Part shown: positions 17,994 to 26,503 of the stretch, piece after piece
Layout: every line of letters starts with the position of its first letter
Position numbering within the stretch: position 1 is the first letter of the stretch
Assembly (NCBI RefSeq): GCF_007197555.1
Contig: NZ_CP041614.1
Span: forward strand, 4,394,001 to 4,458,000
Length of the DNA: 64,000 nucleotides
Direction: 5' to 3'
Origin: Shewanella psychropiezotolerans
GTDB lineage: Bacteria > Pseudomonadota > Gammaproteobacteria > Enterobacterales > Shewanellaceae
Made by a program: the position numbers and the translations under genes
The notes under the pieces: generated by a model
Database searches by the model: none
The model's input: only the letters and a program-made list of their open reading frames with translations
What the model was told of the DNA's origin: nothing

Positions 17994-19289
17994 TCATCCT
18001 TTATCGGTTAAACATTCGTTTGCTGGTTTTTCCGCCAAAATCAGTGAATTCCTTGGGGTAATGGCCTCACTGCAGAACCTGGTGAGCTTTACCGAGTAAC
18101 CTTGCTCTTCGAGAAAGCAGACTCTATCGAGCAGTAACCAATGTTCCAGAATGTCACGAAACAGATGGGCAACCAGATCGATTCGTCGAGTGAGTCTCTG
18201 TCTCTGAACGCCTAACTCAAGGTAAAAATCAACATCCAGAGCAACAGGTAATTCTACAGACTTTTTCCCGGCCGCCCAGTGACAGAATGCCTCAAAACCT
18301 TGGTTCAACTGACTCTGCTTTATTGATGGAATCGGGAGATATCGCCTGCTTCGGTTCACATCTCGCTGCAAGGAATCGAATCCCAAACGCCAAACGATCT
18401 CTCTGTGGCGATATTCAACCTGTTTCGCATTGGCAATGGTGCTGTGTTGCAGTGGCACTTGCAGATCATGTGGAGATAACATCAATTCACTATCTAGTAC
18501 CACTTCAGACATCCCCTGATACTGCTCAGCTTGAATAAGATGATAACAACAGGGAGAAATAATAATAGATCGGGTGTTTGCCTGAGATGCCAGCCTTAAC
18601 AGGCGCACATGGAGATCGCCACAGGCATGAAGTGCAACGGCCTGCTGATCCCTCTTTAGCTTGGACTGCTGAGGCGTAAATGCATCGGCGCAGATAAATT
18701 CTTGAGGCAGATCCCACTTACCGGCAAATTTTGCTCCTTCATCACACAGACTCTGCTGCCATTCCAGACTCACCACAGGACGAGAATGAGCCTTGGCGAT
18801 GAGTCGACCAAGATGGCCCTTTCCGGCGCACCACTCCAGTACTTCGCTGCTATCTTGCTTGATTTGAGCCGCAAATGCCGTGATCTGTGACCATTTGCGC
18901 CCTTTTATTCCAGCGCTTAAATGGGAGACTTCCCTATCCGACAACTGCTGAACCGAGTGTTGCAATTGGCTTGTGTTCCCACCAGTTAACACGGGGTCCA
19001 CTTGCAGGAGCAAGTCTAGTTGCCACGCCGACCCATTTCGCTTTAAATCTCGCAGTAGCGCTGGCAGCAGCTCAGCGTTGAGCTTAGCTTGACCCTTATC
19101 GAGTTCATCGATATCGACATCAGATATCGACCACACTTTTTCCGCCAAACCAGGGAACTGTTTCTCCCAAGGTAATTGGGTGCAGTCGAACGCCTTCACC
19201 TGCCATAGCGCACGGCTCTGAACTAATAATGTATCGAGTTGCTTGAGTCGATGGCGATGGGAGGTTGCTTGCAAGGTGTTGGCACTCAT
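17994..19289 (-). CDS. SAM-dependent methyltransferase (Methyltransf_32 type)
   Basis: Class I methyltransferase fold. The SAM-binding motif EWCAGKGHLGRLIA is near residue 175, followed by ALHACGDLHVRLL and the conserved SPCCYHLI, the pattern of the GSTCD-like/PF13679 group. An N-terminal helical domain precedes it and a C-terminal extension follows (431 residues). Substrate unknown; probably cytoplasmic. Same strand as the ole operon but 227 bp upstream of oleA. Confidence 0.8.
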   Translation of the reverse strand: MSANTLQATSHRHRLKQLDTLLVQSRALWQVKAFDCTQLPWEKQFPGLAEKVWSISDVDIDELDKGQAKLNAELLPALLRDLKRNGSAWQLDLLLQVDPVLTGGNTSQLQHSVQQLSDREVSHLSAGIKGRKWSQITAFAAQIKQDSSEVLEWCAGKGHLGRLIAKAHSRPVVSLEWQQSLCDEGAKFAGKWDLPQEFICADAFTPQQSKLKRDQQAVALHACGDLHVRLLRLASQANTRSIIISPCCYHLIQAEQYQGMSEVVLDSELMLSPHDLQVPLQHSTIANAKQVEYRHREIVWRLGFDSLQRDVNRSRRYLPIPSIKQSQLNQGFEAFCHWAAGKKSVELPVALDVDFYLELGVQRQRLTRRIDLVAHLFRDILEHWLLLDRVCFLEEQGYSVKLTRFCSEAITPRNSLILAEKPANECLTDKG

Positions 19290-19317
19290 TTTTATAGGTG
19301 AAAAACAGGAACAAAAT

Positions 19318-19340
19318 CAGTTCCTAGGCCCTAGGAACTG
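19318..19340. repeat. 11-bp perfect palindrome
   Basis: CAGTTCCTAGG and CCTAGGAACTG around a single central C, located 29 bp before the methyltransferase start and downstream of the echoed lipoprotein 3' ends. On the minus strand it is followed by ATTTTG, so it might be a weak terminator for the lipoprotein gene or an operator of the methyltransferase gene. Confidence 0.5.
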
Positions 19341-19364
19341 TCTCTTTACTAAATTTATTGGCTT

Positions 19365-19700
19365 TCTTGCTTTCCATGCGTTTACACAAGAAAACACCAA
19401 GACCCAATTGGCTGAAAGGCGAAGAAAACCACTAGCCTGTTCATTAGCAACCTGCTATCTATTAGCTTTTTACTGCTTTGCTACTCAATTAACTCTTCTT
19501 GCTTTCCATGCGTTTACCCAAGAAAACACCGAGACCCAATTAGGTGAGAGACGAAGAAAACCACTAGCCTGTTCTAGCTATGAATCTTCTAGCAATTAAG
19601 TTTTTATAACCTTACTACTCAGCTTACTCGTCTTCTTGCTTTCCATGCGTTTACCCAAGAAAACACCTAGACCAAGAGGAGCGAAGAAAACCACTAGCAA
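19365..19700. repeat. tandem echoes of the lipoprotein gene 3' end (period 132-137 bp)
   Basis: The segment covering the last 35-45 codons of the neighbouring minus-strand gene (about 19633-19700) recurs at about 19495-19570 and 19365-19440. Shared blocks include TTTCCATGCGTTTAC, AAGAAAACACC and GAAGAAAACCACTAGC. Starts of the TTTCCATG block are 19371, 19503 and 19640. The intervening 60 bp are also related, so this is a decayed tandem array with one copy being the real gene end. The extra copies no longer keep the reading frame. Confidence 0.85.
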
Positions 19701-20786
19701 GAAGAGCACGAAATAGAGGATCAGACTCTTAAGAGTCTTGGTCAGCTCCTGAAACACTACCTCTACCGTGTGTTTGGAGATCTCATCCAGATTAGCCGCC
19801 GCGGCGACACGCTCTCTGGCTACCATCTCTTCCAAAGCCAGGCGCTCATTCTTCACCATTAACTCTAGTGCCTGACGTTCGACCGATAGTTGCTTAAGCT
19901 TGTCGTCGGTCGAATCGCTGAGCTGCTGCAGTAAGGGGCTCAGCTCACGTCGCATATCTACGGCTAAGCTTTGCATCATCTCAGGGCTCTGTGCCATCAG
20001 CTCCTGGAACCTTGCTGATGTCTCACTTATGCTCACAAGCGTTGCCTGGATTTCTTCGGCATTGATATTGGAATGCAGCGCATAGAGCTCGGCTTTCCAA
20101 CCTAAAATTTTGGGCATCTGTTCAGAGATCATCGCCATACGGTCTGAGATATCACTCATCACTTCTGGCACTGAACCGAAGGTAGTCACGGCTTCAAATT
20201 CATTGATCTCTCTGAATGTTAACCAGTCATTGAATGCCGACTTGCGACTAAATGTGATATCAGTAAGGGGATTATCCAGCACGTACTGCTTGATAAATTC
20301 GCGATTCTTGTTGAAGTCACTCTGGGAGACGAAACCTTTAACTGTTTTCTCAAACTGAGCTTCTAATGCCCTGCTGGTCTCAATAACCAGCGCTTGTTGC
20401 TCGCCAAACAGGGCTTTACCCGCGCCAGTGTCATAAAAGTCACTCATCTGCGCCGTAAATGCCCAGGTATCGACCATGGCTGCTACTGGTGAGGCCTGGA
20501 AAATAGTCCTCTGTAGTGCCTGTTCAGCATTTATCTTCCACATCAGAGCGTTAGATTTCAGATAGATATCTTGCTCGTCGTTAGATTCGATCGCTGAAAT
20601 CTGGTCGGCAGTCTGTTCGACCTGACTGTAAAAAGTGCTGCTAAAATCACGACTAAATACCCGCATATTTAGCTGCTCTTGTGGCAGAGGCACCACACCA
20701 CTTTCAAGTTTTACCTCTAACAGAGAACATGCCGTCGTAAGCAGACCCAGCACGACAAAAACACTTAAGCGTAGCAACGCTTTCAT
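19596..20786 (-). CDS. lipoprotein with coiled coil and C-terminal membrane helix
   Basis: Start at ATG 20786 (GGGGG 4 nt upstream); the frame extends to 20810. The sequence MKALLRLSVFVVLGLLTTAC is a lipoprotein signal with lipobox LTTAC. The middle is helical with a Glu/Arg/Leu-rich coiled coil (about residues 270-335). A single membrane helix near residue 355 (LILYFVLFLLVVFFAP) precedes a basic tail. The lipid anchor plus C-terminal helix is an unusual double anchoring. Family not recognised. The 3' end is echoed twice downstream. Confidence 0.75.
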   Translation of the reverse strand: MKALLRLSVFVVLGLLTTACSLLEVKLESGVVPLPQEQLNMRVFSRDFSSTFYSQVEQTADQISAIESNDEQDIYLKSNALMWKINAEQALQRTIFQASPVAAMVDTWAFTAQMSDFYDTGAGKALFGEQQALVIETSRALEAQFEKTVKGFVSQSDFNKNREFIKQYVLDNPLTDITFSRKSAFNDWLTFREINEFEAVTTFGSVPEVMSDISDRMAMISEQMPKILGWKAELYALHSNINAEEIQATLVSISETSARFQELMAQSPEMMQSLAVDMRRELSPLLQQLSDSTDDKLKQLSVERQALELMVKNERLALEEMVARERVAAAANLDEISKHTVEVVFQELTKTLKSLILYFVLFLLVVFFAPLGLGVFLGKRMESKKTSKLSSKVIKT

Positions 20787-21081
20787 AAAGCCCCCAGTAA
20801 CTTTCCACAATCCATTGAAAAGCTAAATAAATGAAAAAACAAATCGATAAAAAATTCAATCGAGTCTAACATTTGAGGTCTGCTTTACCTATAGCTTACA
20901 GTGCTATAGATCATTCATCAGCTCAATATACCCCACTCTGTTTTCATTGGGATTAAAATATTAACAAACTAATAAACATCAAGTTTACAATCAAACAACC
21001 ATAGGCTTTAGCTAACTGAGGATTATTCTCACTCCCCCTTGAAAATCGTGACAAGGATCACTAAAATCTCGGTCAATAATT

Positions 21082-21354
21082 TTGGAATTACAATCTGAGC
21101 CGAAACCTATGATTCACTCGCCTTGCGTGGCCAAATGTGGTTTAAACGATGATGACATCTGTATGGGGTGTTACCGGACTATCGATGAGATTGTCGGCTG
21201 GAGTGCGGGTGACGATGGGTTTAAAACTCAAGTATGGGAGAAACTAGCCCTGCGTAAGACCGAACTAGCCAAAGGTGAGTTCAGCGAAAGTAACAGCATC
21301 AGTCGACAGAAATGGCTAGAAACTGAGGCTCGGATAGCACTGAACGAACGTTAA
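21082..21354 (+). CDS. DUF1289 domain protein
   Basis: Small Cys-rich protein of 90 residues with the family signature SPCVAKCGLNDDDICMGCYR followed by TIDEIVGW; the four Cys probably bind metal. Function unknown. The TTG at 21082 is the frame start; ATG 21109 (MIHSPC) is an equally plausible start, neither with a strong ribosome-binding site. A stem at 21375-21407 (arms AAGAGATAT/ATATCTCTT) lies just after the gene. Confidence 0.85.
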   Translation: MELQSEPKPMIHSPCVAKCGLNDDDICMGCYRTIDEIVGWSAGDDGFKTQVWEKLALRKTELAKGEFSESNSISRQKWLETEARIALNER

Positions 21355-21425
21355 TTGATGTAAAAATCAATAAAAAGAGATATAGGCGATACTGGCACAT
21401 ATCTCTTAATCGTCTTGCCGGTAAA

Positions 21426-21788
21426 CTACTTCTTCATCATGCCTTTAAGATCGGCGAAGGGATTATAGGTTGCCGATTCTACTTTTGTTTCAGTCGTCGC
21501 ACCGTACTGAATCAACTCTTCAAATTTCGAATGTTCATTATCATGACAATAAAGACAGAGTAACTCCCAGTTTGAGCCATCCGATGGGTTGTTATCATGG
21601 TTGTGATCTCTATGATGTACGGTCAACTCTCGCAGATTTGAGTGAGTAAACTCACGAGTACAACGGCCACACACCCATGGATATAACTTCAGCGCCTGCT
21701 CACGATAGCCCGTTTCGCGCTTCGCTTTATAATCTCTGGCTTCAGCTAATACTTTATCTAGTTTACTTTGACCTTGGCTTACCGACAT
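21426..21788 (-). CDS. yajD: YajD-like HNH nuclease family protein
   Basis: 120 residues with a zinc-type HNH fold: CGRC, then LTVHHRDHNHDNNPSDGSNW and LLCLYCHDNEHSK. This matches YajD of enterobacteria, whose cellular role is unknown. Ribosome-binding site AGGA 8 nt before ATG. Convergent with the DUF1289 gene. Confidence 0.88.
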   Translation of the reverse strand: MSVSQGQSKLDKVLAEARDYKAKRETGYREQALKLYPWVCGRCTREFTHSNLRELTVHHRDHNHDNNPSDGSNWELLCLYCHDNEHSKFEELIQYGATTETKVESATYNPFADLKGMMKK

Positions 21789-21853
21789 ATACTTTAATCC
21801 TGCTCACAGCTATCGAAACTGACTTCATCATTACCGGCACGATAGCAAAAAAA

Positions 21854-21887
21854 TACCCTGTACCGATAATAACATCGCTACAGGGTA
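21854..21887 (-). terminator. intrinsic terminator of the BCCT transporter gene
   Basis: Arms TACCCTGTA and TACAGGGTA, 16-nt loop, with a seven-base A run at 21847-21853 on the plus strand, that is, a T-run after the stem on the minus strand. It lies 50 bp past the transporter stop. Confidence 0.75.
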
Positions 21888-21936
21888 AATTTAACTGTTT
21901 AACCGACTTTCCACGAAAAGCCTACTGCTAAAAAGC

Positions 21937-23913
21937 TTATGCATCCCCACCCAGATATTCTGAACTTGAGATATGCAGATAATAGTTATACTTCTCATAC
22001 TGAGTCACTACATCGGCCAAGATCTGTTTCTGAGTGAACCCCATCACGTCATAGTGCTGGCCGCCATGCTCAAGGAAAACTTCGGCGCGATAGTAATCAG
22101 TCTCACCATCGTCGACTTCGCTGACTAACGGATTGGTAATGGTGAAGGCTCTGATACGCAGACCATAGACAAAATCGTTATGATCTTCACTAGGGATAAC
22201 AAACCTGACTCGATTATCAAAATTGACAAACTTAGCCGGAATACCACGACGAACGAAGCTCTCACACACCTTAGTCAGCGCCGGCGTCGCCACCTGCTCG
22301 AGGAACTCCTGTACATCATCTTCACTGGGATGGGACACCAGGACATCGAGATGATCTTCCCAGTCCACATCGGTCTTACTGTACTGCACACTGGTATTAT
22401 GTGACTGCACACTATTGATCTTGATCCAATCATCTCGCAGTGCCCTATAAAGACCTAGGCACATCAACAACATCACTAGCAAGAATGGCAGCGCACTGGC
22501 AATAGCCACAGTCTGCAAGGCCTGTAGACCACCTGCCAGCAAGAGCACTGAAGCAACCACACCCTGAAGTAGAGCCCAGAAGACACGCTGCCACACAGGA
22601 GCCTCTAAATCACCTCCCGAAGTCAGATTATCGATCACCAAGGAGCCTGAATCTGACGAGGTGACGAAGAAGGTGATCACTAAGCACAGGGCAATAGTCG
22701 ACAACAGCGTCGAGAAAGGCATGTGTTCGAAGAAGACAAACAGGGCGACAGACACGTCCGATGAAACCGCTTCGGACAGATAAGTAGCGCCATGATTCAT
22801 GATGGCATCTATAGCGGTATTACCAAAGACCGTCATCCATAAGAAGGTAAAAGCCGATGGCACAAATAACACGCCAATCAAGAACTCCCTAATGGTTCTG
22901 CCTCGGGAAACTCGTGCGATAAAGGTGCCGACAAAAGGTGACCAGGAGATCCACCAGCCCCAATAGAGCAAGGTCCAACCGCCTATCCAATCATTCTTCT
23001 GTTCATAAGCATATAAGTTAAATGTCTTACCCACTATATCACTCAGATAGGCACCGGTATTTTGCACAAAAGCCTGTAGTAATTCGACCGTTGGTCCAAA
23101 AATAAGCACAAAAATCAACAAAAGCACTGCCAGCCCCAAATTGAGCTCACTGAGTCGTTTAACCCCTTTATCCAAACCTGAGAATACAGACAGGGTAGCT
23201 ATCAACGAAATCGCGATGATCAAGCCTACCTGCACCATAGCATTCACCGGCACACCGAGTAGATAGTTAAGACCCGAGTTAACCTGCAGTACGCCGAAGC
23301 CCAGAGAGGTAGCTACGCCAAACATGGTACCTAGCACGGCAAACGTATCAACCGCATGACCTATGGGTCCATAAATACGCTCACCAATCAAGGGGTAAAG
23401 GGCACTTCTCGGCAACAGAGGTAATTTATGACGATAAGAGAAATAAGACAGACTCAGGGCAACGACGGCATAGATGGCCCAAGCATGGATCCCCCAATGA
23501 AAGAAGGTTATCTTCATCGCATCTTTTGCCGCCTGAATCGTCTCAGGAGTAGCATCAGGTGGCGACATATAGTGCATCACAGGTTCGGCAACACCGAAAA
23601 ACATCAGGCCTATGCCCATACCAGCAGAAAACAGCATGGCTATCCAGCTCTTATAGCTGTAATCGGGTTCAGCGTGATCTGGCCCAAGTTTGATATCACC
23701 GAAACGGCTAAACATGACAAAGATGATAAAAATAAGGAAGATGGCTACGCCTGAGATGTAAAGCCAACCAGCTTTAACCTGAAACCAAGTCTGAGCCGTT
23801 TTGAATACATCTTGGGCTTGTTCTGGCCACACAGAGCCGACGAACACCATCAAGATGATGAGAAATAACGATGGAAAAAAAACAGGTGGATTGATACTGG
23901 TCTTAATAGACAT
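21937..23913 (-). CDS. BCCT-family betaine/choline/carnitine transporter
   Basis: Sodium- or proton-coupled uptake of quaternary ammonium osmolytes across the inner membrane. Twelve predicted helices, with the BCCT signature GWWISWSPFVGTFIARVSRG and the segment SAGMGIGLMFFGVAEP. A C-terminal soluble extension of about 150 residues after the last helix is like that of the BetT group and is probably osmosensing. The frame extends to 24015, but ATG 23913 (MSIKTS) has GGGAG 5 nt before it. Length 658. Confidence 0.9.
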   Translation of the reverse strand: MSIKTSINPPVFFPSLFLIILMVFVGSVWPEQAQDVFKTAQTWFQVKAGWLYISGVAIFLIFIIFVMFSRFGDIKLGPDHAEPDYSYKSWIAMLFSAGMGIGLMFFGVAEPVMHYMSPPDATPETIQAAKDAMKITFFHWGIHAWAIYAVVALSLSYFSYRHKLPLLPRSALYPLIGERIYGPIGHAVDTFAVLGTMFGVATSLGFGVLQVNSGLNYLLGVPVNAMVQVGLIIAISLIATLSVFSGLDKGVKRLSELNLGLAVLLLIFVLIFGPTVELLQAFVQNTGAYLSDIVGKTFNLYAYEQKNDWIGGWTLLYWGWWISWSPFVGTFIARVSRGRTIREFLIGVLFVPSAFTFLWMTVFGNTAIDAIMNHGATYLSEAVSSDVSVALFVFFEHMPFSTLLSTIALCLVITFFVTSSDSGSLVIDNLTSGGDLEAPVWQRVFWALLQGVVASVLLLAGGLQALQTVAIASALPFLLVMLLMCLGLYRALRDDWIKINSVQSHNTSVQYSKTDVDWEDHLDVLVSHPSEDDVQEFLEQVATPALTKVCESFVRRGIPAKFVNFDNRVRFVIPSEDHNDFVYGLRIRAFTITNPLVSEVDDGETDYYRAEVFLEHGGQHYDVMGFTQKQILADVVTQYEKYNYYLHISSSEYLGGDA

Positions 23914-24427
23914 ATAGCTCCCGCACGTTAACATGCGGCGGCACACAAGTAATGATGACGCCACTCGGATCCCGAAGCACGACACACTCACACCATGACG
24001 CATCAAATCCGACACAGGTTAAGTATATGCAGCAACCGGGAAGTTGCATTTTGTGGTAAAGCCCACTAAATCCTTCTGGCATACGATTAGGTATTTAAAA
24101 GCCTTTCATCCGCTTAATAGATAAAAATAGGAAATTTAGCGTAAAAGATGCTGAAACAAATCATATTGAATAACCCAGCCCAAGACTCTCACTAAAGTGA
24201 GTCCGGCTCACGCCAGCTCCTGAACACAAGATCCGAATCCAAATTGCAGACTCCAGGTGTTAGAGCGGGCTGCTGCCCAGCTATTAAATAGAATTTGCGT
24301 ATCGATTTATCTACAGAGCTCGGTAATCATATCCTTGCTCTGTCAAAAAAACAGATACTCACAAAACTCGCTAATATAATAACCTACTATGCCGATCCAG
24401 TAATGTGCGGCTAGACAATTAAAACAA
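23914..24427. other. non-coding region upstream of the BCCT gene
   Basis: About 510 bp without a convincing gene. It holds the BCCT promoter region and, at 24190-24200, a short CTCACTAAAGTGAG palindrome. Nothing else recognised. Confidence 0.5.
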
Positions 24428-24450
24428 AAAAGCAGCGATAAGCTGCTTTT
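24428..24450 (-). terminator. terminator of the pst-phoU operon
   Basis: Arms AAAAGCAGC and GCTGCTTTT with a 5-nt loop; on the minus strand the stem runs into a T-tract of six. It lies 300 bp past the phoU stop, beyond the 87-bp repeat array, so the repeats are probably transcribed as the operon 3' UTR. Confidence 0.8.
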
Positions 24451-24500
24451 AATCAAGATTTACACCATTGTGGGCTCAAAATTTAGCCTAAAGACTCAGA

Positions 24501-24787
24501 TCTTTTTCATCTCTTCATAAGATATGAGATTGCCGGACATCTTTTCTATTACCAGACTTTTCGCTTAGCCAAGTTATAAGTTCAGGTCTTTTTCCATCTC
24601 TTCATAAGATATGAGATTGCCGGGCATCTTTTCTATTACCAGACTTTTCGCTTAGCCAAGTTATAAGTTCAGGTCTTTTTCCATCTCTTCATAAGATATG
24701 AGATTGCCGGGCATCTTTTCTATTACCAGACTTTTCGCTTAGCCAAGTTATAAGTTCAGGTCTTTTTCCATCTCTTCATAAGAAACG
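24501..24787. repeat. 87-bp tandem repeats echoing the phoU 3' end
   Basis: Two identical 87-bp units (24587-24673, 24674-24760), one 86-bp unit with two differences (24501-24586), and the partial fourth copy that is the real phoU end (24761-24787). The shared part covers the phoU stop and its last 12 codons. On the minus strand each unit reads [17 protein letters not shown] then TAA, in the phoU frame because 87 is divisible by 3. The middle of the unit (ATCTC...GAGAT, with TCATA/TATGA inside) can form a hairpin in RNA. Confidence 0.92.
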
Positions 24788-25458
24788 TGGCGTACATCTT
24801 TTCCTTTAACATAATAGATGATGTATTCGCAGATATTCTGACAGCGATCGCCGACACGCTCCACCGCTCGTGTCGCCCAAAGCACATCAAACACCTCAGG
24901 TATTGAACGGGGATCTTCCATCATATAGGTCATAAGTTGGCGGATGGTACCTTCATACTCTTTATCTAGCTTAGCGTCTTCCTTATGTAGCGCGAAAGCT
25001 GCATCAGCATCCATGCGAGCCAAGGCATCTAGGGTGCCGTGAAGAAAGCGGGTCGCGTGGCGTCCCATGCTATCGAGACTCACCAGAAGAGGTTGTTGCT
25101 TTTTCAAACGTTTATCCAGAGCAACCTTGGCAATTTTCACACAAGCATCACCGATACGCTCTAAATCTGTGATGGTTTTAGAGATGGCCAGCACTAACCT
25201 TAAATCACTCGCCGCAGGTTGCCTTTTGGCGATGATACGGGCACATTCCTCATCGATCGCGACCTCCATACCATTAACCTTATGATCGCCTTCGATCACG
25301 CTCTGGGCGAGCTCAGCATCTAAGGTTGCAATAGCATCCAGAGCTTGCTCCAACTGACGCTCTACCAGGCCACCCATGGCCAAGACGCGGTTACGAATAT
25401 CATCCAGCTCGGCGTTAAACTGACCCGAAATGTGTTTATTTAAATTCATATTATCCAT
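24748..25458 (-). CDS. phoU: PhoU, phosphate transport/regulation protein
   Basis: Cytoplasmic helical-bundle protein that links the Pst transporter to the PhoR sensor kinase. 236 residues with two PhoU repeats; the metal-binding motifs are visible as [15 protein letters not shown] with [15 protein letters not shown], and [15 protein letters not shown] in repeat 2. Last gene of pstC-pstA-pstB-phoU. Its last codons are repeated downstream as an 87-bp array. Confidence 0.95.
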   Translation of the reverse strand: MDNMNLNKHISGQFNAELDDIRNRVLAMGGLVERQLEQALDAIATLDAELAQSVIEGDHKVNGMEVAIDEECARIIAKRQPAASDLRLVLAISKTITDLERIGDACVKIAKVALDKRLKKQQPLLVSLDSMGRHATRFLHGTLDALARMDADAAFALHKEDAKLDKEYEGTIRQLMTYMMEDPRSIPEVFDVLWATRAVERVGDRCQNICEYIIYYVKGKDVRHVSYEEMEKDLNL

Positions 25459-25544
25459 CGGTGTTAACCCTTTTTCAGTATCTCATCCCCAGGGAGCTTA
25501 GCTCACTGGACTTGGATTGGTTGACTCACTCTAATTAGCCTTAA

Positions 25545-26363
25545 TTACCCGTAACGGCCGGTGATGTAATCTTCCGTTTTACGTTTCTGCGGCGTGGTAA
25601 AAATGGTGTTGGTATCGGCGTACTCAACCAGCTCGCCCATGTACATAAATGCGGTTTGATCTGACACCCGAGCCGCCTGCTGCATGTTGTGGGTCACTAT
25701 CACCACGGTATATTTTGATTTAAGCTCACTGATCAGCTCTTCAATGATCAAGGTCGAGATGGGATCCAGAGCCGATGTGGGTTCATCCAGTAGTAATACC
25801 TCAGGCTCGATAGCTATCGCGCGAGCAATCACCAGACGCTGTTGCTGACCACCTGAAAGGCCGAAGGCGTTATCATGAAGTCTGTCTTTCACTTCATCCC
25901 ATATCGCGGCACCGCGAAGAGAGCGCTCGGCAGCGTCATCAAGATCGCGACGATTGTTTATCCCTTGGAGGCGCAATCCGTAGACCACATTCTCATAAAT
26001 TGATTTAGGAAAAGGGTTAGGACGCTGGAATACCATGCCAACGTTACGACGCAAGGCGGCAACATCGATCTTCTTGTCATAGATATTTTGTCCGTGAAGC
26101 AGGATATCACCACTAATATGGCAGTTATCCACCAGATCATTCATCCGGTTAATACAACGCAGTAGAGTCGACTTACCACAACCACTAGGGCCGATGAATG
26201 CGGTAACTTGTTTCTCCGGTATCTTCATCGATACATCAAACAGGGCCTGTTTATCGCCATATTTCAGATCTAAGTTACGGATCTCCAGGGCTGTTTCTTC
26301 CTGGCTCAAGTTTTTCAGGTCCACTGATTTAGTACTCATCGCTGACTTATCTATCGAAATCAT
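25545..26363 (-). CDS. pstB: PstB, phosphate ABC transporter ATPase
   Basis: Energises high-affinity phosphate import. Walker [10 protein letters not shown] at residues 58-66, signature LSGGQQQRL and Walker [13 protein letters not shown] are all present. The frame opens with a GTG at 26378, but the ATG at 26363 has AGGA 6 nt before it; 272 residues. Lies between pstA (140-bp gap) and phoU (86-bp gap). Confidence 0.95.
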   Translation of the reverse strand: MISIDKSAMSTKSVDLKNLSQEETALEIRNLDLKYGDKQALFDVSMKIPEKQVTAFIGPSGCGKSTLLRCINRMNDLVDNCHISGDILLHGQNIYDKKIDVAALRRNVGMVFQRPNPFPKSIYENVVYGLRLQGINNRRDLDDAAERSLRGAAIWDEVKDRLHDNAFGLSGGQQQRLVIARAIAIEPEVLLLDEPTSALDPISTLIIEELISELKSKYTVVIVTHNMQQAARVSDQTAFMYMGELVEYADTNTIFTTPQKRKTEDYITGRYG

Positions 26364-26503
26364 TTTATGTCCTATCACTTATAGATCTGCTACGCATCTC
26401 TATTTGAGTCACTGTGTGACAACTTTTTGGTTTATAACTGCAACTTAAAAGTATGATTCTGTTTCTCTATCATACTGGGTTTGCATTACTCCGCTAGCCA
26501 ATA

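Noticed and set aside
19243..19599. 118-codon plus-strand frame with internally repeated peptides (LLAFHAFTQENT, RRRKPLACS)
   Set aside because: It is the antisense reading of the echoed lipoprotein 3' ends; the repeats come from the DNA array, not from a repeat protein.
20900..21080. Possible small RNA gene before the DUF1289 gene
   Set aside because: No terminator, conserved hairpin or promoter pair could be identified.
24501..24760. Possible CRISPR or REP-like array because of the regular 87-bp period
   Set aside because: The units are contiguous with no unique spacers, and they contain the phoU stop and last codons, so this is a tandem duplication of a gene end.
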